Part shown: positions 1-7,775 of the stretch, one piece after another
How positions within the stretch are numbered: position 1 is the first letter of the stretch
Layout of the letters: each line of letters starts with the position of its first letter
From: Sphingomonadales bacterium
GTDB taxonomy: Bacteria > Pseudomonadota > Alphaproteobacteria > Sphingomonadales > Sphingomonadaceae
Assembly (NCBI GenBank): GCA_947470185.1
Contig: CANIRZ010000004.1
Span: forward strand, 32,378 to 96,377
Length of the DNA: 64,000 bases
Reading direction: 5' to 3'
Made by a program: the position numbers and the translations under genes
The notes under the pieces: model-generated
Seen by the model: the letters and a program-made list of their open reading frames with translations, nothing else
Database searches by the model: none
Told to the model about the DNA's origin: nothing

Positions 1-367
1 GCAATGGGGCCTGTGTCAAAAACACCGACAGAAGCGATGTCTTGCTCCAACTCCAACCCTTTTTCTCCATCACGCTGCCCATGATTTTTGCATAACGCGG
101 GTCCTCGCCATGTGCGCGCCAGCGCGTCCATAGATGTAGCGTAAGGCGAAGCCCCCAAAAGGCCGTCAATCCAAGCAGTAAATGCGACCGGGCGCCCGGG
201 GACGCAGATTGCGCCCATGTAGCACATGCCAGAAGCACCATGCCAAATGCCCAAAATGCGTCAATGAATGACACGTCCCTTATTTTGACTGAATAGGCCC
301 ACAACGCCAGTATGACGGCGAACAGCGCAGCCGCGTTTATAAGTATAGTCGAACCGAGATCAGTCAT
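1..367 (-). CDS. DUF1295 family membrane protein, N-terminal part (3' end outside window)
   Basis: Translating the reverse strand from the ATG at 367-365 gives an open frame of about 122 residues that runs off the window edge. It begins with hydrophobic segments, has a DVSFIDAFWAFG stretch, and carries WRAHGEDPRYAKI near residue 95. That Arg/Gly/Glu-Asp-x-Arg-Tyr pattern is typical of the DUF1295 (steroid 5-alpha-reductase-like) integral membrane family. The start overlaps the stop of the upstream acyltransferase (ATGA), so the two are probably co-translated. The family's substrate is generally unknown; a lipid-related role is only inferred from the neighbours. Confidence 0.75.
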   Translation of the reverse strand, partial: MTDLGSTILINAAALFAVILALWAYSVKIRDVSFIDAFWAFGMVLLACATWAQSASPGARSHLLLGLTAFWGLRLTLHLWTRWRAHGEDPRYAKIMGSVMEKKGWSWSKTSLLSVFLTQAPL

Positions 368-969
368 GCGTCATCCCTTGCAAATATCTCTGTCATGCCC
401 TTTGCGGGGTGCTTTGGTTGCACTTTAGCGTATATTTTGGCAACTTCCGCCATATCTGCTTTATAATCGCCGGTCGGCCAGATGGCAGGTCCAAGCCCAC
501 CTGTTTTTGAGCCATAATCCATCATGCCCAAGACCAAGGGCACGCCAGCGCCCACCGCGATATGATAAAATCCTGTCTTCCAAGCTTTGACCGTTCCACG
601 CGTGCCCTCTGGCGCGATGGTCAGCATAAATTCGTCGCGGCGGCCGAATTCTTCGATCATCTGCTGCACATAATTTTTGTTCGACGTCCGGTCCACAGGA
701 ACGCCGCCCATATCGAGCATGAAGTTTGTAAACGGCCAGCGGAAAAGCGATGTTTTTGCCATAAAATGCGGCTTGATACCTAAATCATCCGTTAGCCCAA
801 GAAAATAGACAAAGTCCCAATTGCTGGTGTGCGGCGCTGCGATTAGGACGAATTTGCGCGGTTCTGGCACCACGCCATGCGCGCGCCACCCGCCGCTCTT
901 ATACATTCCGACCAGCACCCGCCTGAATAGCCGAGATAACCAGCTAGGCTGGCGTTCAGTCAACGACAT
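364..969 (-). CDS. PlsC-like 1-acyl-sn-glycerol-3-phosphate acyltransferase family protein
   Basis: 201 aa. The HTSNWD block near residue 46 is the HX4D catalytic motif of glycerolipid acyltransferases, and EGTRG near residue 120 is the glycerophosphate-binding block. Family members transfer acyl groups to lysophospholipids or related acceptors at the inner membrane. The ATG at 969 was chosen because a GGGGGAGGA ribosome binding site lies just upstream on the reverse strand; longer in-frame starts run into the divergent FabH-like gene. It overlaps the downstream DUF1295 gene by 4 nt. It is a short member of the family, so the exact acceptor is unknown. Confidence 0.85.
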   Translation of the reverse strand: MSLTERQPSWLSRLFRRVLVGMYKSGGWRAHGVVPEPRKFVLIAAPHTSNWDFVYFLGLTDDLGIKPHFMAKTSLFRWPFTNFMLDMGGVPVDRTSNKNYVQQMIEEFGRRDEFMLTIAPEGTRGTVKAWKTGFYHIAVGAGVPLVLGMMDYGSKTGGLGPAIWPTGDYKADMAEVAKIYAKVQPKHPAKGMTEIFARDDA

Positions 970-1086
970 CAGTATTTTCCTCCCCCATCTCCACATAACG
1001 CCGTTGTAATGCATTTCAAACGGCTTGTTTCGCAAATACGCAACCGCTAGGCAATCGCTTGAACAAAAACCAACGCGGGAAATAAC

Positions 1087-2226
1087 ATGTCGCAACATGG
1101 GCACGGCGCCACTCCAGTCATCTCATCCACGGGATTGTTTACGCCATCTGATGTCATTACCAACGAAGAGTTGGTCGCAAGCTTTAATGCCTATGCCGAC
1201 CGATACAATGCAGCCAACCCTGACGCAGAACCACTGACGCATAGCTCAGTTGAGTTTGTGGAGAAGGCGAGTGGCATCAAGTCGCGGCACGTCATGGATA
1301 AACGCGCAATCGTGGACCCAGACATCATGGAGCCTCGTTATGCCGAGCGACCCAATGAACAGATTTCGTTGATGGCCGAGATTGGTGTTGCTGCTTGTCG
1401 AGACGCCTTGGAGCGTGCGGGTCGTGACATTGAGGATGTCGACGCAGTGTTGTGCGCAGCGTCCAACATGCAACGGGCCTACCCGGCTATGGCGGTTGAA
1501 ATCCAGCATGAATTGGGCATGCAGCGCGGCTTTGGCTTTGACATTAACGTGGCGTGCTCATCTGCTACCTTCGGTATTCAGACTGCTGCAGACTATATTC
1601 GCAGCGGAAACGCGCGCTCGGTTCTGGTGGTGAACCCTGAAATCACATCAGGACATTTAAACTGGCGGGATCGGGACAGCCACTTCATTTTCGGTGATGT
1701 TGCCACTGCCATTTTGGTGGAAGCGAAAGAGTTGGCGCCGGCCCAACATTGGGAAATTTTAGGCACGCGTTTGAAAACGCAGTTCTCGAACAATATCCGG
1801 AACAATTTCGGATTCCTCAACCGCGCACATGGACAGGGGGCGGTTGACCAAAGCGGACCGCGCAACGACAAGTTGTTTGTCCAGGAAGGCCGAAAAGTCT
1901 TCAAAGAAGTTGTGCCCATGGTTGGCCAAATGATACTGGAGCATGCTGAAAGCCTTGGGCTGTCGGGTTCAGATTTGCGCCGGCTGTGGTTGCATCAGGC
2001 GAACACGGGTATGAACCGGCTTATCGCCCAAAAAGTATTGGGGCATGAAGCGTGTGAGGACGAAAGCCCCACCGTGCTTGATACCTACGCCAATACCTCA
2101 AGTGCCGGGTCAATCATTGCGTTTCACAAGCATAATGAAGACCTTACTGCGGGGGATGTTGGCTTAATATGCTCGTTCGGCGCGGGATATTCTGCGGGCT
2201 CGGTATTTGTGCGGAAAGTGGCTTAA
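1087..2226 (+). CDS. Beta-ketoacyl-ACP synthase III, long FabH-like subfamily
   Basis: 379 aa thiolase-fold condensing enzyme. The catalytic triad is visible: Cys157 in NVACSSATFG, His303 in LHQAN and Asn336 in YANTSSAGS. It is about 50-60 residues longer than classical FabH and resembles the subfamily that includes Pseudomonas PA3286, which condenses malonyl-ACP with acyl-CoA and so can feed beta-oxidation products into fatty acid synthesis. It is divergent from the acyltransferase/DUF1295 pair, fitting a lipid locus. The start has GGGAA about 7 nt upstream. Primer specificity cannot be read from the sequence. Confidence 0.88.
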   Translation: MSQHGHGATPVISSTGLFTPSDVITNEELVASFNAYADRYNAANPDAEPLTHSSVEFVEKASGIKSRHVMDKRAIVDPDIMEPRYAERPNEQISLMAEIGVAACRDALERAGRDIEDVDAVLCAASNMQRAYPAMAVEIQHELGMQRGFGFDINVACSSATFGIQTAADYIRSGNARSVLVVNPEITSGHLNWRDRDSHFIFGDVATAILVEAKELAPAQHWEILGTRLKTQFSNNIRNNFGFLNRAHGQGAVDQSGPRNDKLFVQEGRKVFKEVVPMVGQMILEHAESLGLSGSDLRRLWLHQANTGMNRLIAQKVLGHEACEDESPTVLDTYANTSSAGSIIAFHKHNEDLTAGDVGLICSFGAGYSAGSVFVRKVA

Positions 2227-2237
2227 TCCATTGGGCT

Positions 2238-2260
2238 GCGGGTTTACGAGGTAAACCCGC
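2238..2260. terminator. Hairpin after the FabH-like gene, possible bidirectional terminator
   Basis: Perfect 10-bp inverted repeat (GCGGGTTTAC / GTAAACCCGC) with a GAG loop, 11 nt after the fabH-like stop. No T-run follows on either strand, so it is not a textbook intrinsic terminator. It sits between convergent genes and may end or protect both transcripts. Confidence 0.5.
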
Positions 2261-2368
2261 TCGCCAGTTGACGTCAGTTACTAGTTCTCTGCGCAAGCCG
2301 GTTTATGATGGGTTGTTCAAGTCTATCTTGTTTGCCCTACAAGCGCGCTGGCGTGGGCTTTGTGCGAT

Positions 2369-2545
2369 TTAGTCGAGTATCATGGCCAGCAAGATATAAA
2401 TCAAAATTGGCGAGCCAATGCCGACAACCGTCGCGGCGGCGAAAATCAGGCGTATTATCATGGCATCAATGCCTGTCCAGTTGGCAAGTCCTGCACATAC
2501 GCCAAGAATTTTCTTGTTGGTTTTATCAAGTGCCAGTCGTGACAT
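2369..2545 (-). CDS. PspC domain-containing small membrane protein
   Basis: 58 aa, found by translating the reverse strand; it is too short for most ORF filters. It begins with charged residues, then KKILGVCAGLANWTGID near residues 11-27, followed by a long hydrophobic stretch. This is the PspC domain pattern (short amphipathic part, conserved G-V-C-x-G-L-A, then a transmembrane helix). PspC proteins sense or transmit inner-membrane stress in the phage-shock response. A ribosome binding site AGGGAG lies about 8 nt upstream of the ATG at 2545. It lies 32 nt downstream of the 39-aa gene, probably on one transcript. No pspA or pspB is nearby. Confidence 0.85.
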   Translation of the reverse strand: MSRLALDKTNKKILGVCAGLANWTGIDAMIIRLIFAAATVVGIGSPILIYILLAMILD

Positions 2546-2577
2546 TAAATTTCTCCCTAAGTTTCAAGCGCAGAACG

Positions 2578-2697
2578 TTAAGCAGTGATCGCTGCGACAG
2601 GCGCAACAGCGGGTGCGACGCTCATCCCGATGGCGATGAAAGCGCAGATTATGGCTGCAAAAGTAGATAAAATTTGTGTGCGTGCATATTGGGTCAT
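2578..2697 (-). CDS. 39-aa predicted membrane or secreted peptide upstream of the PspC gene
   Basis: A complete 39-codon frame on the reverse strand, beginning MTQYARTQILSTF and ending in an Ala/Val/Pro-rich tail (VAPAVAPVAA). It has one hydrophobic helix (about residues 9-28), which could be a transmembrane anchor or an uncleaved signal. AAGGA lies 8 nt upstream of the ATG, and a candidate sigma-54-type promoter lies 50-65 nt upstream. I recognise no named family. Its position as first gene before PspC suggests a membrane-stress peptide; that role is inference. Confidence 0.65.
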   Translation of the reverse strand: MTQYARTQILSTFAAIICAFIAIGMSVAPAVAPVAAITA

Positions 2698-2745
2698 GTT
2701 GAATTCCTTTTCGGGCCACCGGACCACTCCGGCTATGCGAGGTAC

Positions 2746-2763
2746 TTTGCACGGACCGTGCCA
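2746..2763 (-). promoter_or_regulatory. Candidate sigma-54 (RpoN) promoter for the PspC pair
   Basis: Reading the reverse strand, TGGCACG-N4-GTGCA gives the -24 GG (2762-2761) and -12 GC (2750-2749) at the exact GG-N10-GC spacing of sigma-54 promoters. One base departs from the TTGCA consensus. Transcription would start near 2738, about 40 nt before the 39-aa gene. E. coli psp genes are sigma-54/PspF controlled, which makes the match meaningful. Caveat: the same bases form a palindrome (GCACGG-A-CCGTGC), so a repressor operator is an alternative. Confidence 0.5.
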
Positions 2764-2780
2764 AAATGGACGTAACCCAC

Positions 2781-2803
2781 AAATACCGTATGTTATGGTA
2801 TTT
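2781..2803. repeat. Inverted repeat with 9-nt spacer, candidate activator site (proximal)
   Basis: AAATACC-N9-GGTATTT, perfect 7-bp arms, centred near 2792, about 54 bp upstream of the predicted start of the PspC transcript. It shares arm length and spacer length with the repeat at 2836-2858. An enhancer-binding-protein site is plausible but inferred. Confidence 0.4.
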
Positions 2804-2835
2804 TTGGCTGCAAATAAGCATTAGAATATTTTCAC

Positions 2836-2858
2836 TTATTGGGAAATAACACCAATAA
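2836..2858. repeat. Inverted repeat with 9-nt spacer, candidate activator site (distal)
   Basis: TTATTGG-N9-CCAATAA, perfect 7-bp arms, centred at 2847, about 109 bp upstream of the predicted sigma-54-type start site. This is within the distance range used by PspF-type activators. It could equally belong to the recF promoter region on the other strand. Confidence 0.4.
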
Positions 2859-2923
2859 TTGGGATGGGTAGATATCCATTACCGGCTTGACCAAAAATAG
2901 TCATGCTATAGCAGGCACAGATT

Positions 2924-3982
2924 ATGGCTTTGTCCCGACTTACTTTGCGTGATTTTCGTAATCATGGCATGCTGGAAATTCGTCCGCAGGCCCAATTTAT
3001 CGCGCTTCATGGGTCCAATGGAGCCGGCAAAACGAATATTCTGGAGGCTATATCACTTCTTGTGCCAGGTCGCGGGCTACGCCGTGCCGCCATGTCTGAT
3101 ATGGTTAGAAATGCTGGAGACGGGGGTTTTGCGATTGTCGCAGAGGTCGCTGGTAATGTGATTGGTACCGGGGTCACCGCTGAGCAGCCTGAACGGCGCA
3201 AGGTGCGCGTTAATGAGAGCGATGCCGCAATTAACAGCCTTGGCGAGTGGTTGTCGGTGATTTGGCTGACGCCAACTATGGACCGACTGTTTGCAGATGG
3301 TGCTGCTGCCAGGCGCAGGTTTTTAGACCGTTTGGTACTCGCATTGAACCCCGGCCATGCGCGACACAGCAGCCGCTACGAAAAGGCAATGCAGCAGCGG
3401 AACCGCCTGCTGTCCGGTGCTATGCCTGCCGATCCACTTTGGTTGGATGCCCTCGAAGCGCAAATGGCGGAGAGCGGGAGCGCTATTCAGGCTGCGCGCA
3501 TTTGGGTCGTCCAAGCGTTAAGTGAACAACTGCTTGCCACTCCATCCGGACCATTCGCTATGCCGCGGATTAATTTGGTCGATAAGGCTCCAGCCGTGGA
3601 CGGCGAACTTGCCTCCATGTGGCGCAAAGGGCGCAGCCGTGATGCCGCCGCTGGGCGCACCTTGGCCGGTCCGCACCGTGCCGACTTGGAAGTCGTGCAC
3701 AGCGCGTCAGGGCAGGTCGCTGAGCAATGCTCCACTGGCGAACAGAAAGCTTTACTGCTGTCGCTTATATTGGCGCATGCAGCGCTTGTGTCTGCGCAAC
3801 GCGATGCACCGCCAATCTTACTTTTGGATGAAATAGCGGCACATCTGGACCCATCGAGACGGACCGCGCTTTTTGCGTTGCTTGAAGTTACGGGTGCTCA
3901 GGTTTGGATGACGGGAACCGAGCCGGAATTGTTTCACGGCATCGGTTCATCCGCTCAGTTGCTTGCCATCGGGCCGTCTTAG
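2924..3982 (+). CDS. recF: DNA replication and repair protein RecF
   Basis: 352 aa SMC-like ABC ATPase that helps load RecA at single-strand gaps. Walker A GSNGAGKT is at residues 30-37, the ABC signature STGEQKALLLS lies in the C-terminal third, and Walker B ILLLDEIAAHLD is near 298-309. Length is near the family norm. The usual dnaA-dnaN partners are absent; here recF stands alone and convergent to clpA with only 12 nt between them. The ATG at 2924 has only a weak purine-rich site upstream. No clear promoter is visible, although a TTGACC at 2887-2892 could be a -35. Confidence 0.93.
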   Translation: MALSRLTLRDFRNHGMLEIRPQAQFIALHGSNGAGKTNILEAISLLVPGRGLRRAAMSDMVRNAGDGGFAIVAEVAGNVIGTGVTAEQPERRKVRVNESDAAINSLGEWLSVIWLTPTMDRLFADGAAARRRFLDRLVLALNPGHARHSSRYEKAMQQRNRLLSGAMPADPLWLDALEAQMAESGSAIQAARIWVVQALSEQLLATPSGPFAMPRINLVDKAPAVDGELASMWRKGRSRDAAAGRTLAGPHRADLEVVHSASGQVAEQCSTGEQKALLLSLILAHAALVSAQRDAPPILLLDEIAAHLDPSRRTALFALLEVTGAQVWMTGTEPELFHGIGSSAQLLAIGPS

Positions 3983-3994
3983 GTCTTAATCGTC

Positions 3995-6340
3995 CTAGCC
4001 AGCCTTGGTAACTTTTTTAGCTACGGCCTTTTTCTTTGGCGGTTTGGGTTTAACCGTCTTGGGTGCGGCAGGCGTAACCTCAAACGCCGGTTCATTGTCC
4101 TTGATACGCACGGCCACCTCGCCGCCATGCACAAGCTTGCCAAACAATAATTCTTCCGCAAGCGGCTGCTTAATCTTCTCTTGGATCAACCTACCCATGG
4201 GGCGTGCGCCGTATAGCCTGTCATATCCACGTTCCGTCAACCATGCACGCGCCTCGTCATCGAGCTTGATGTGCACATTCTGGTCAGCAAGTTGCAGTTC
4301 CAGTTGCAGAATGAACTTATCGACAACGCGCGCAACAACTTCTGGTGGCAGATATGAAAATGGCACTGTTGCATCGAGACGGTTGCGGAATTCTGGCGCA
4401 AACATCTTCTTGACGGCTTCGTCGCCGGCATCTTCCTTGCTGATGTTGTTGCCGAAACCGATGCCGTCTTTGGCCATATCGCTGGCACCTGCATTGGTGG
4501 TCATGATCAATATGACATTACGGAAGTCGACAGTCTTACCGTGATGGTCGGTTAGGCGGCCATTATCCATCACCTGCAACAATATGTTGAACAGGTCAGG
4601 ATGCGCTTTTTCGATTTCGTCGAGCAACAACACGCTGTGCGGGCTTTGGTCAACGGCATCCGTCAGAAGCCCGCCTTGGTCAAACCCGACATATCCCGGG
4701 GGGGCACCAATCAGGCGGCTGACGCTGTGGCGCTCCATATATTCCGACATATCAAACCGCTTCAGCGGAATGCCAAGGATGGATGCAAGTTGCCGAGCGA
4801 CTTCGGTCTTGCCGACGCCTGTTGGGCCGCTGAACAGATAGCTGCCGATTGGCTTTTCGGTGTCACGCAGACCTGCACGGCTAAGCTTTATGGCGCTCGC
4901 CAATACGCCAATGGCCTTGTCCTGCCCGAACACGACGCGCTTAAGATCTGCCTCAAGCGTGCCAAGTGCAGTCTTGTCGTCGCTCGAGACCTGCTTTGGC
5001 GGGATTCGCGCGATAGTGGCAATGACTGCCTCGATCTCGCGCGCTGTAATCAGCTTGCGCCGCTTTGAAGGCGCAACAAGCATTTGCATGGCGCCAACCT
5101 CATCAATCACGTCGATGGCCTTATCTGGCTGCTTACGGTCGTTGATATAGCGTGAGGATAGCTCCACCGCGGCCTTGATAGCATCAGGGGTGTATTTCAC
5201 CTTATGATGCGCTTCAAATGCACTGCGCAAACCAGCAAGGATTTTGATCGTGTCCTCAATGCTTGGTTCGTTGACATCAATCTTCTGGAACCGGCGCAGC
5301 AACGCGCGGTCCTTTTCGAAATGATTGCGGAATTCCTTATAAGTGGTCGACCCGATGCAACGGATAGTTCCGCCAGACAATGCAGGCTTCAGCAAGTTCG
5401 ACGCGTCCATGGCCCCGCCGCTTGTGGCACCTGCGCCGATAACAGTGTGAATTTCGTCGATAAACAAAATCGCATCTGGCAATTTCTCAAGTTCGGAGAC
5501 GACAGCTTTCAACCGTTCTTCGAAGTCACCACGATACCGTGTGCCCGCGAGCAACGCACCCATGTCGAGCGAGTAAATGACAGCAGGCAGTAACACCTCA
5601 GGAACCTGATTTTCAACGATGCGACGGGCCAGACCTTCTGCAATCGCAGTCTTACCAACACCCGGTTCGCCAACATAAAGCGGGTTGTTCTTAGACCGCC
5701 GGCACAGGATCTGAACCGTGCGGTCAACTTCGGCGGTGCGCCCGATCAACGGGTCAATGCGACCCTGTTTCGCTTTTTCATTTAGGTTGACGGTGAACTG
5801 GTCAAGCGCGCCTTCCTTCTTATCCTTTTTCGACTTGGTGTCTTCAGGCTCTTCGCTCTTGGGTTCGGTGCCACTGACTGGGCGCGGCTCGGCCAGCTTG
5901 CCATCCTTGCCAATGCCGTGACTGATAAAAGAAACGGCATCAAGCCGGCTCATATCCTGCTGTTGCAGGAAATATACGGCATAACTCTCGCGTTCAGAGA
6001 ACAATGCGACCAGCACATTTGCGCCAGTAACCACATCCTTGCCCGAGCTTTGCACATGAAGAATGGCGCGCTGGACTACACGTTGGAACCCGCTTGTCGG
6101 CGACGGGTCGACCTTGCCTTCGACACGCAAGCTTTCCAGTTCAGTGTCCAGGTAAGTGATAATGATGTCCGAAAGCTCGCCCACATCAACACCGCAGGCC
6201 TGCATAACCTTGGCTGCATCGGCATCGTCTATCAGCGCCAAAAGGAGATGCTCGAGCGTCGCATATTCATGCGCGCGGTCGCCAGCATGTTTCAACGCGT
6301 TGTGAAGGGTTGCTTCCAGCGACTCCGCAAATGATGGCAT
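3995..6340 (-). CDS. clpA: ATP-dependent Clp protease ATP-binding subunit ClpA
   Basis: 781 aa Hsp100 unfoldase that feeds substrates to ClpP. It has a Clp-N repeat domain (about residues 1-145), a charged Lys/Glu linker (about 150-180), AAA+ module 1 with Walker A GEPGVGKT at 224-231, and AAA+ module 2 with GPTGVGKT near 505. An IGFG loop after the second Walker region is the ClpP-docking tripeptide. There is no middle coiled-coil as in ClpB, so this is ClpA. The C-terminus is an unusual Lys/Pro/Ala-rich tail of about 25 residues. AAGGAGA precedes the ATG. No clpS lies next to it. Confidence 0.95.
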   Translation of the reverse strand: MPSFAESLEATLHNALKHAGDRAHEYATLEHLLLALIDDADAAKVMQACGVDVGELSDIIITYLDTELESLRVEGKVDPSPTSGFQRVVQRAILHVQSSGKDVVTGANVLVALFSERESYAVYFLQQQDMSRLDAVSFISHGIGKDGKLAEPRPVSGTEPKSEEPEDTKSKKDKKEGALDQFTVNLNEKAKQGRIDPLIGRTAEVDRTVQILCRRSKNNPLYVGEPGVGKTAIAEGLARRIVENQVPEVLLPAVIYSLDMGALLAGTRYRGDFEERLKAVVSELEKLPDAILFIDEIHTVIGAGATSGGAMDASNLLKPALSGGTIRCIGSTTYKEFRNHFEKDRALLRRFQKIDVNEPSIEDTIKILAGLRSAFEAHHKVKYTPDAIKAAVELSSRYINDRKQPDKAIDVIDEVGAMQMLVAPSKRRKLITAREIEAVIATIARIPPKQVSSDDKTALGTLEADLKRVVFGQDKAIGVLASAIKLSRAGLRDTEKPIGSYLFSGPTGVGKTEVARQLASILGIPLKRFDMSEYMERHSVSRLIGAPPGYVGFDQGGLLTDAVDQSPHSVLLLDEIEKAHPDLFNILLQVMDNGRLTDHHGKTVDFRNVILIMTTNAGASDMAKDGIGFGNNISKEDAGDEAVKKMFAPEFRNRLDATVPFSYLPPEVVARVVDKFILQLELQLADQNVHIKLDDEARAWLTERGYDRLYGARPMGRLIQEKIKQPLAEELLFGKLVHGGEVAVRIKDNEPAFEVTPAAPKTVKPKPPKKKAVAKKVTKAG

Positions 6341-6384
6341 ATTTTCGTCTCCTTGGAATTGAGTCGCTGTATCGATTATTCTCT

Positions 6385-6413
6385 ATATCGGGGCGGCCTT
6401 CAGTGCTTTCAAG
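6385..6413 (-). promoter_or_regulatory. Candidate RpoH (sigma-32) promoter of clpA
   Basis: On the reverse strand CTTGAAA (6413-6407), a 14-nt spacer and CCCGATAT (6392-6385) match the heat-shock consensus CTTGAAA-N11-16-CCCCATNT with one mismatch. The predicted start lies near 6378, giving a leader of about 38 nt before clpA. Heat-shock control of clpA is expected in the family. Confidence 0.6.
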
Positions 6414-6471
6414 CGTGTTGAGTTAGATAACGGTTCGGTGCCCAGCTTTCTTAACATCGCTGCGCTATAAT

Positions 6472-6669
6472 TCACTTCTTGAACAACGCGTCAGCGACAC
6501 TGCGGTGCTTGCTTGCAAACGCAATCTTGCCCTCGCAACGGGCGATTTCGGCTCTCAGTGCCGCGATGCGGGCTTCGAGTTCCGCCACGGAAAGGGCGTC
6601 AATATCCTGTTTGACGAGATTGGCCAAAGGGTCGTCGCGGCGGAGCGGCAAATTATCATCGATATCCAT
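6472..6669 (-). CDS. DUF1192 domain-containing protein
   Basis: 65 aa. Starts MDIDDNLPLRRDDPL and continues with the alternating SVAELEARIAALRAEIARCE heptad-like stretch that defines DUF1192, a small alphaproteobacterial family predicted to form a short coiled coil. Function is unknown. The ATG at 6669 was preferred to an upstream in-frame TTG at 6687. It is divergent from the quinone oxidoreductase gene and lies upstream of clpA on the same strand with 131 nt between. Confidence 0.85.
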   Translation of the reverse strand: MDIDDNLPLRRDDPLANLVKQDIDALSVAELEARIAALRAEIARCEGKIAFASKHRSVADALFKK

Positions 6670-6751
6670 GCCGCATATTTTACCCAACAGCAGTTGCTGT
6701 CAATATGAAGCTTCCTTAGAAGGACCGAAATTCATCGGGGATATGTTGCGC

Positions 6752-7750
6752 ATGGCAAAGCTACCAGAGTTAATGACTGCAATCGAAATTTCGACGCCAG
6801 GCGGACCCGAGGTGTTGATTGCATCGCATCGACCTTTACCAGTGCCCCGCGCAGGAGAGGTGCTGTTGAAAGTAGCCTATGCTGGAGTAAACCGGCCGGA
6901 CGTAATCCAACGAAAAGGGCTTTATCCTGCACCCCCCGGCGCGAGCGACCTACCCGGTCTTGAAGTGTCCGGCACAGTTGTGGCGGTTGGCGACGATGTT
7001 GACCCGACTGTGATTGGTTCGCGTTACTGCGCTTTAGTATCGGGCGGTGGATATGCGGAATATTGTCTGGCCCGCATGGACGTCTGTTTGCCGGTGCCAG
7101 CGGGTATGGAGATGGTGGAAGCAGCGGCGTTGCCCGAAACCCTGTTTACAGTGTGGCATAATGTCTTTGAGCGAGGTTTCGCTGCTCCTGGAGAAGCCAT
7201 ACTTATTCACGGCGGCACCAGCGGCATTGGCACAATGGCCATAAAACTTGGTAAACTGTTCGGCCTAACTGTGATTGTGACCTGTGGTTCGGACGATAAA
7301 TGTGCCGCTGCGATAAAAATCGGTGCCGATCACGCAATCAATTACAACAGTTCGGATTTTGTCGAGGGCGTCAAAGCAATCACTAATGGCGAGGGCGTTC
7401 ACCTCGTGCTTGATATGGTCGCGGGCGGATATGTATCGCGTAACTTGCAATGCTTGCGTGAAGATGGGCGCCACGTGACCATCGCGGTGCAGGGCGGAAT
7501 GACCGCCGAAATCAACATGGCCTATGTCATGTCCCGCCGTTTGATGCTCACGGGGTCAACGCTTCGTCCGCGGACGGCGGAGTTCAAGGCATCGCTGGCG
7601 CAAGAAATATCAGCAACGGTCTGGCCAATGGTTTGCGATGGCGCCCTTCGCCCGGAAATGGACAAAATTTTCCCGCTAGCCGAGGCGGCTGCTGCGCATA
7701 GCTATATGGAATCAGGTGCACATGTCGGGAAAATCATGCTGGCGGTTTAA
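6752..7750 (+). CDS. NAD(P)H quinone oxidoreductase, PIG3/zeta-crystallin type
   Basis: 332 aa medium-chain dehydrogenase/reductase without structural zinc. Typical blocks are AGVNRPDVIQRKGLYPAPPG near residue 45, and the HGGTSGIGTMA dinucleotide-binding turn near residue 148. The family reduces quinones or enones with NADPH. In-frame ATGs lie at 6743, 6752 and 6773; 6752 was chosen because GGGG sits about 11 nt upstream, but the conserved part begins at MTAIEIS (6773). It is divergent from DUF1192 and convergent with the alpha/beta hydrolase gene. Confidence 0.85.
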   Translation: MAKLPELMTAIEISTPGGPEVLIASHRPLPVPRAGEVLLKVAYAGVNRPDVIQRKGLYPAPPGASDLPGLEVSGTVVAVGDDVDPTVIGSRYCALVSGGGYAEYCLARMDVCLPVPAGMEMVEAAALPETLFTVWHNVFERGFAAPGEAILIHGGTSGIGTMAIKLGKLFGLTVIVTCGSDDKCAAAIKIGADHAINYNSSDFVEGVKAITNGEGVHLVLDMVAGGYVSRNLQCLREDGRHVTIAVQGGMTAEINMAYVMSRRLMLTGSTLRPRTAEFKASLAQEISATVWPMVCDGALRPEMDKIFPLAEAAAAHSYMESGAHVGKIMLAV

Positions 7751-7775
7751 GCCGAAGCGGTCGAACGGACGGGCC

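Noticed and set aside
2749..2761. Simple intrinsic terminator at GCACGG-A-CCGTGC
   Set aside because: The stem has a one-base loop and no T-run, and it sits upstream rather than downstream of the genes.
6479..6751. 91-codon N-terminal extension of the quinone oxidoreductase
   Set aside because: The extension overlaps DUF1192 on the other strand and has no family similarity; downstream ATGs fit the family start.
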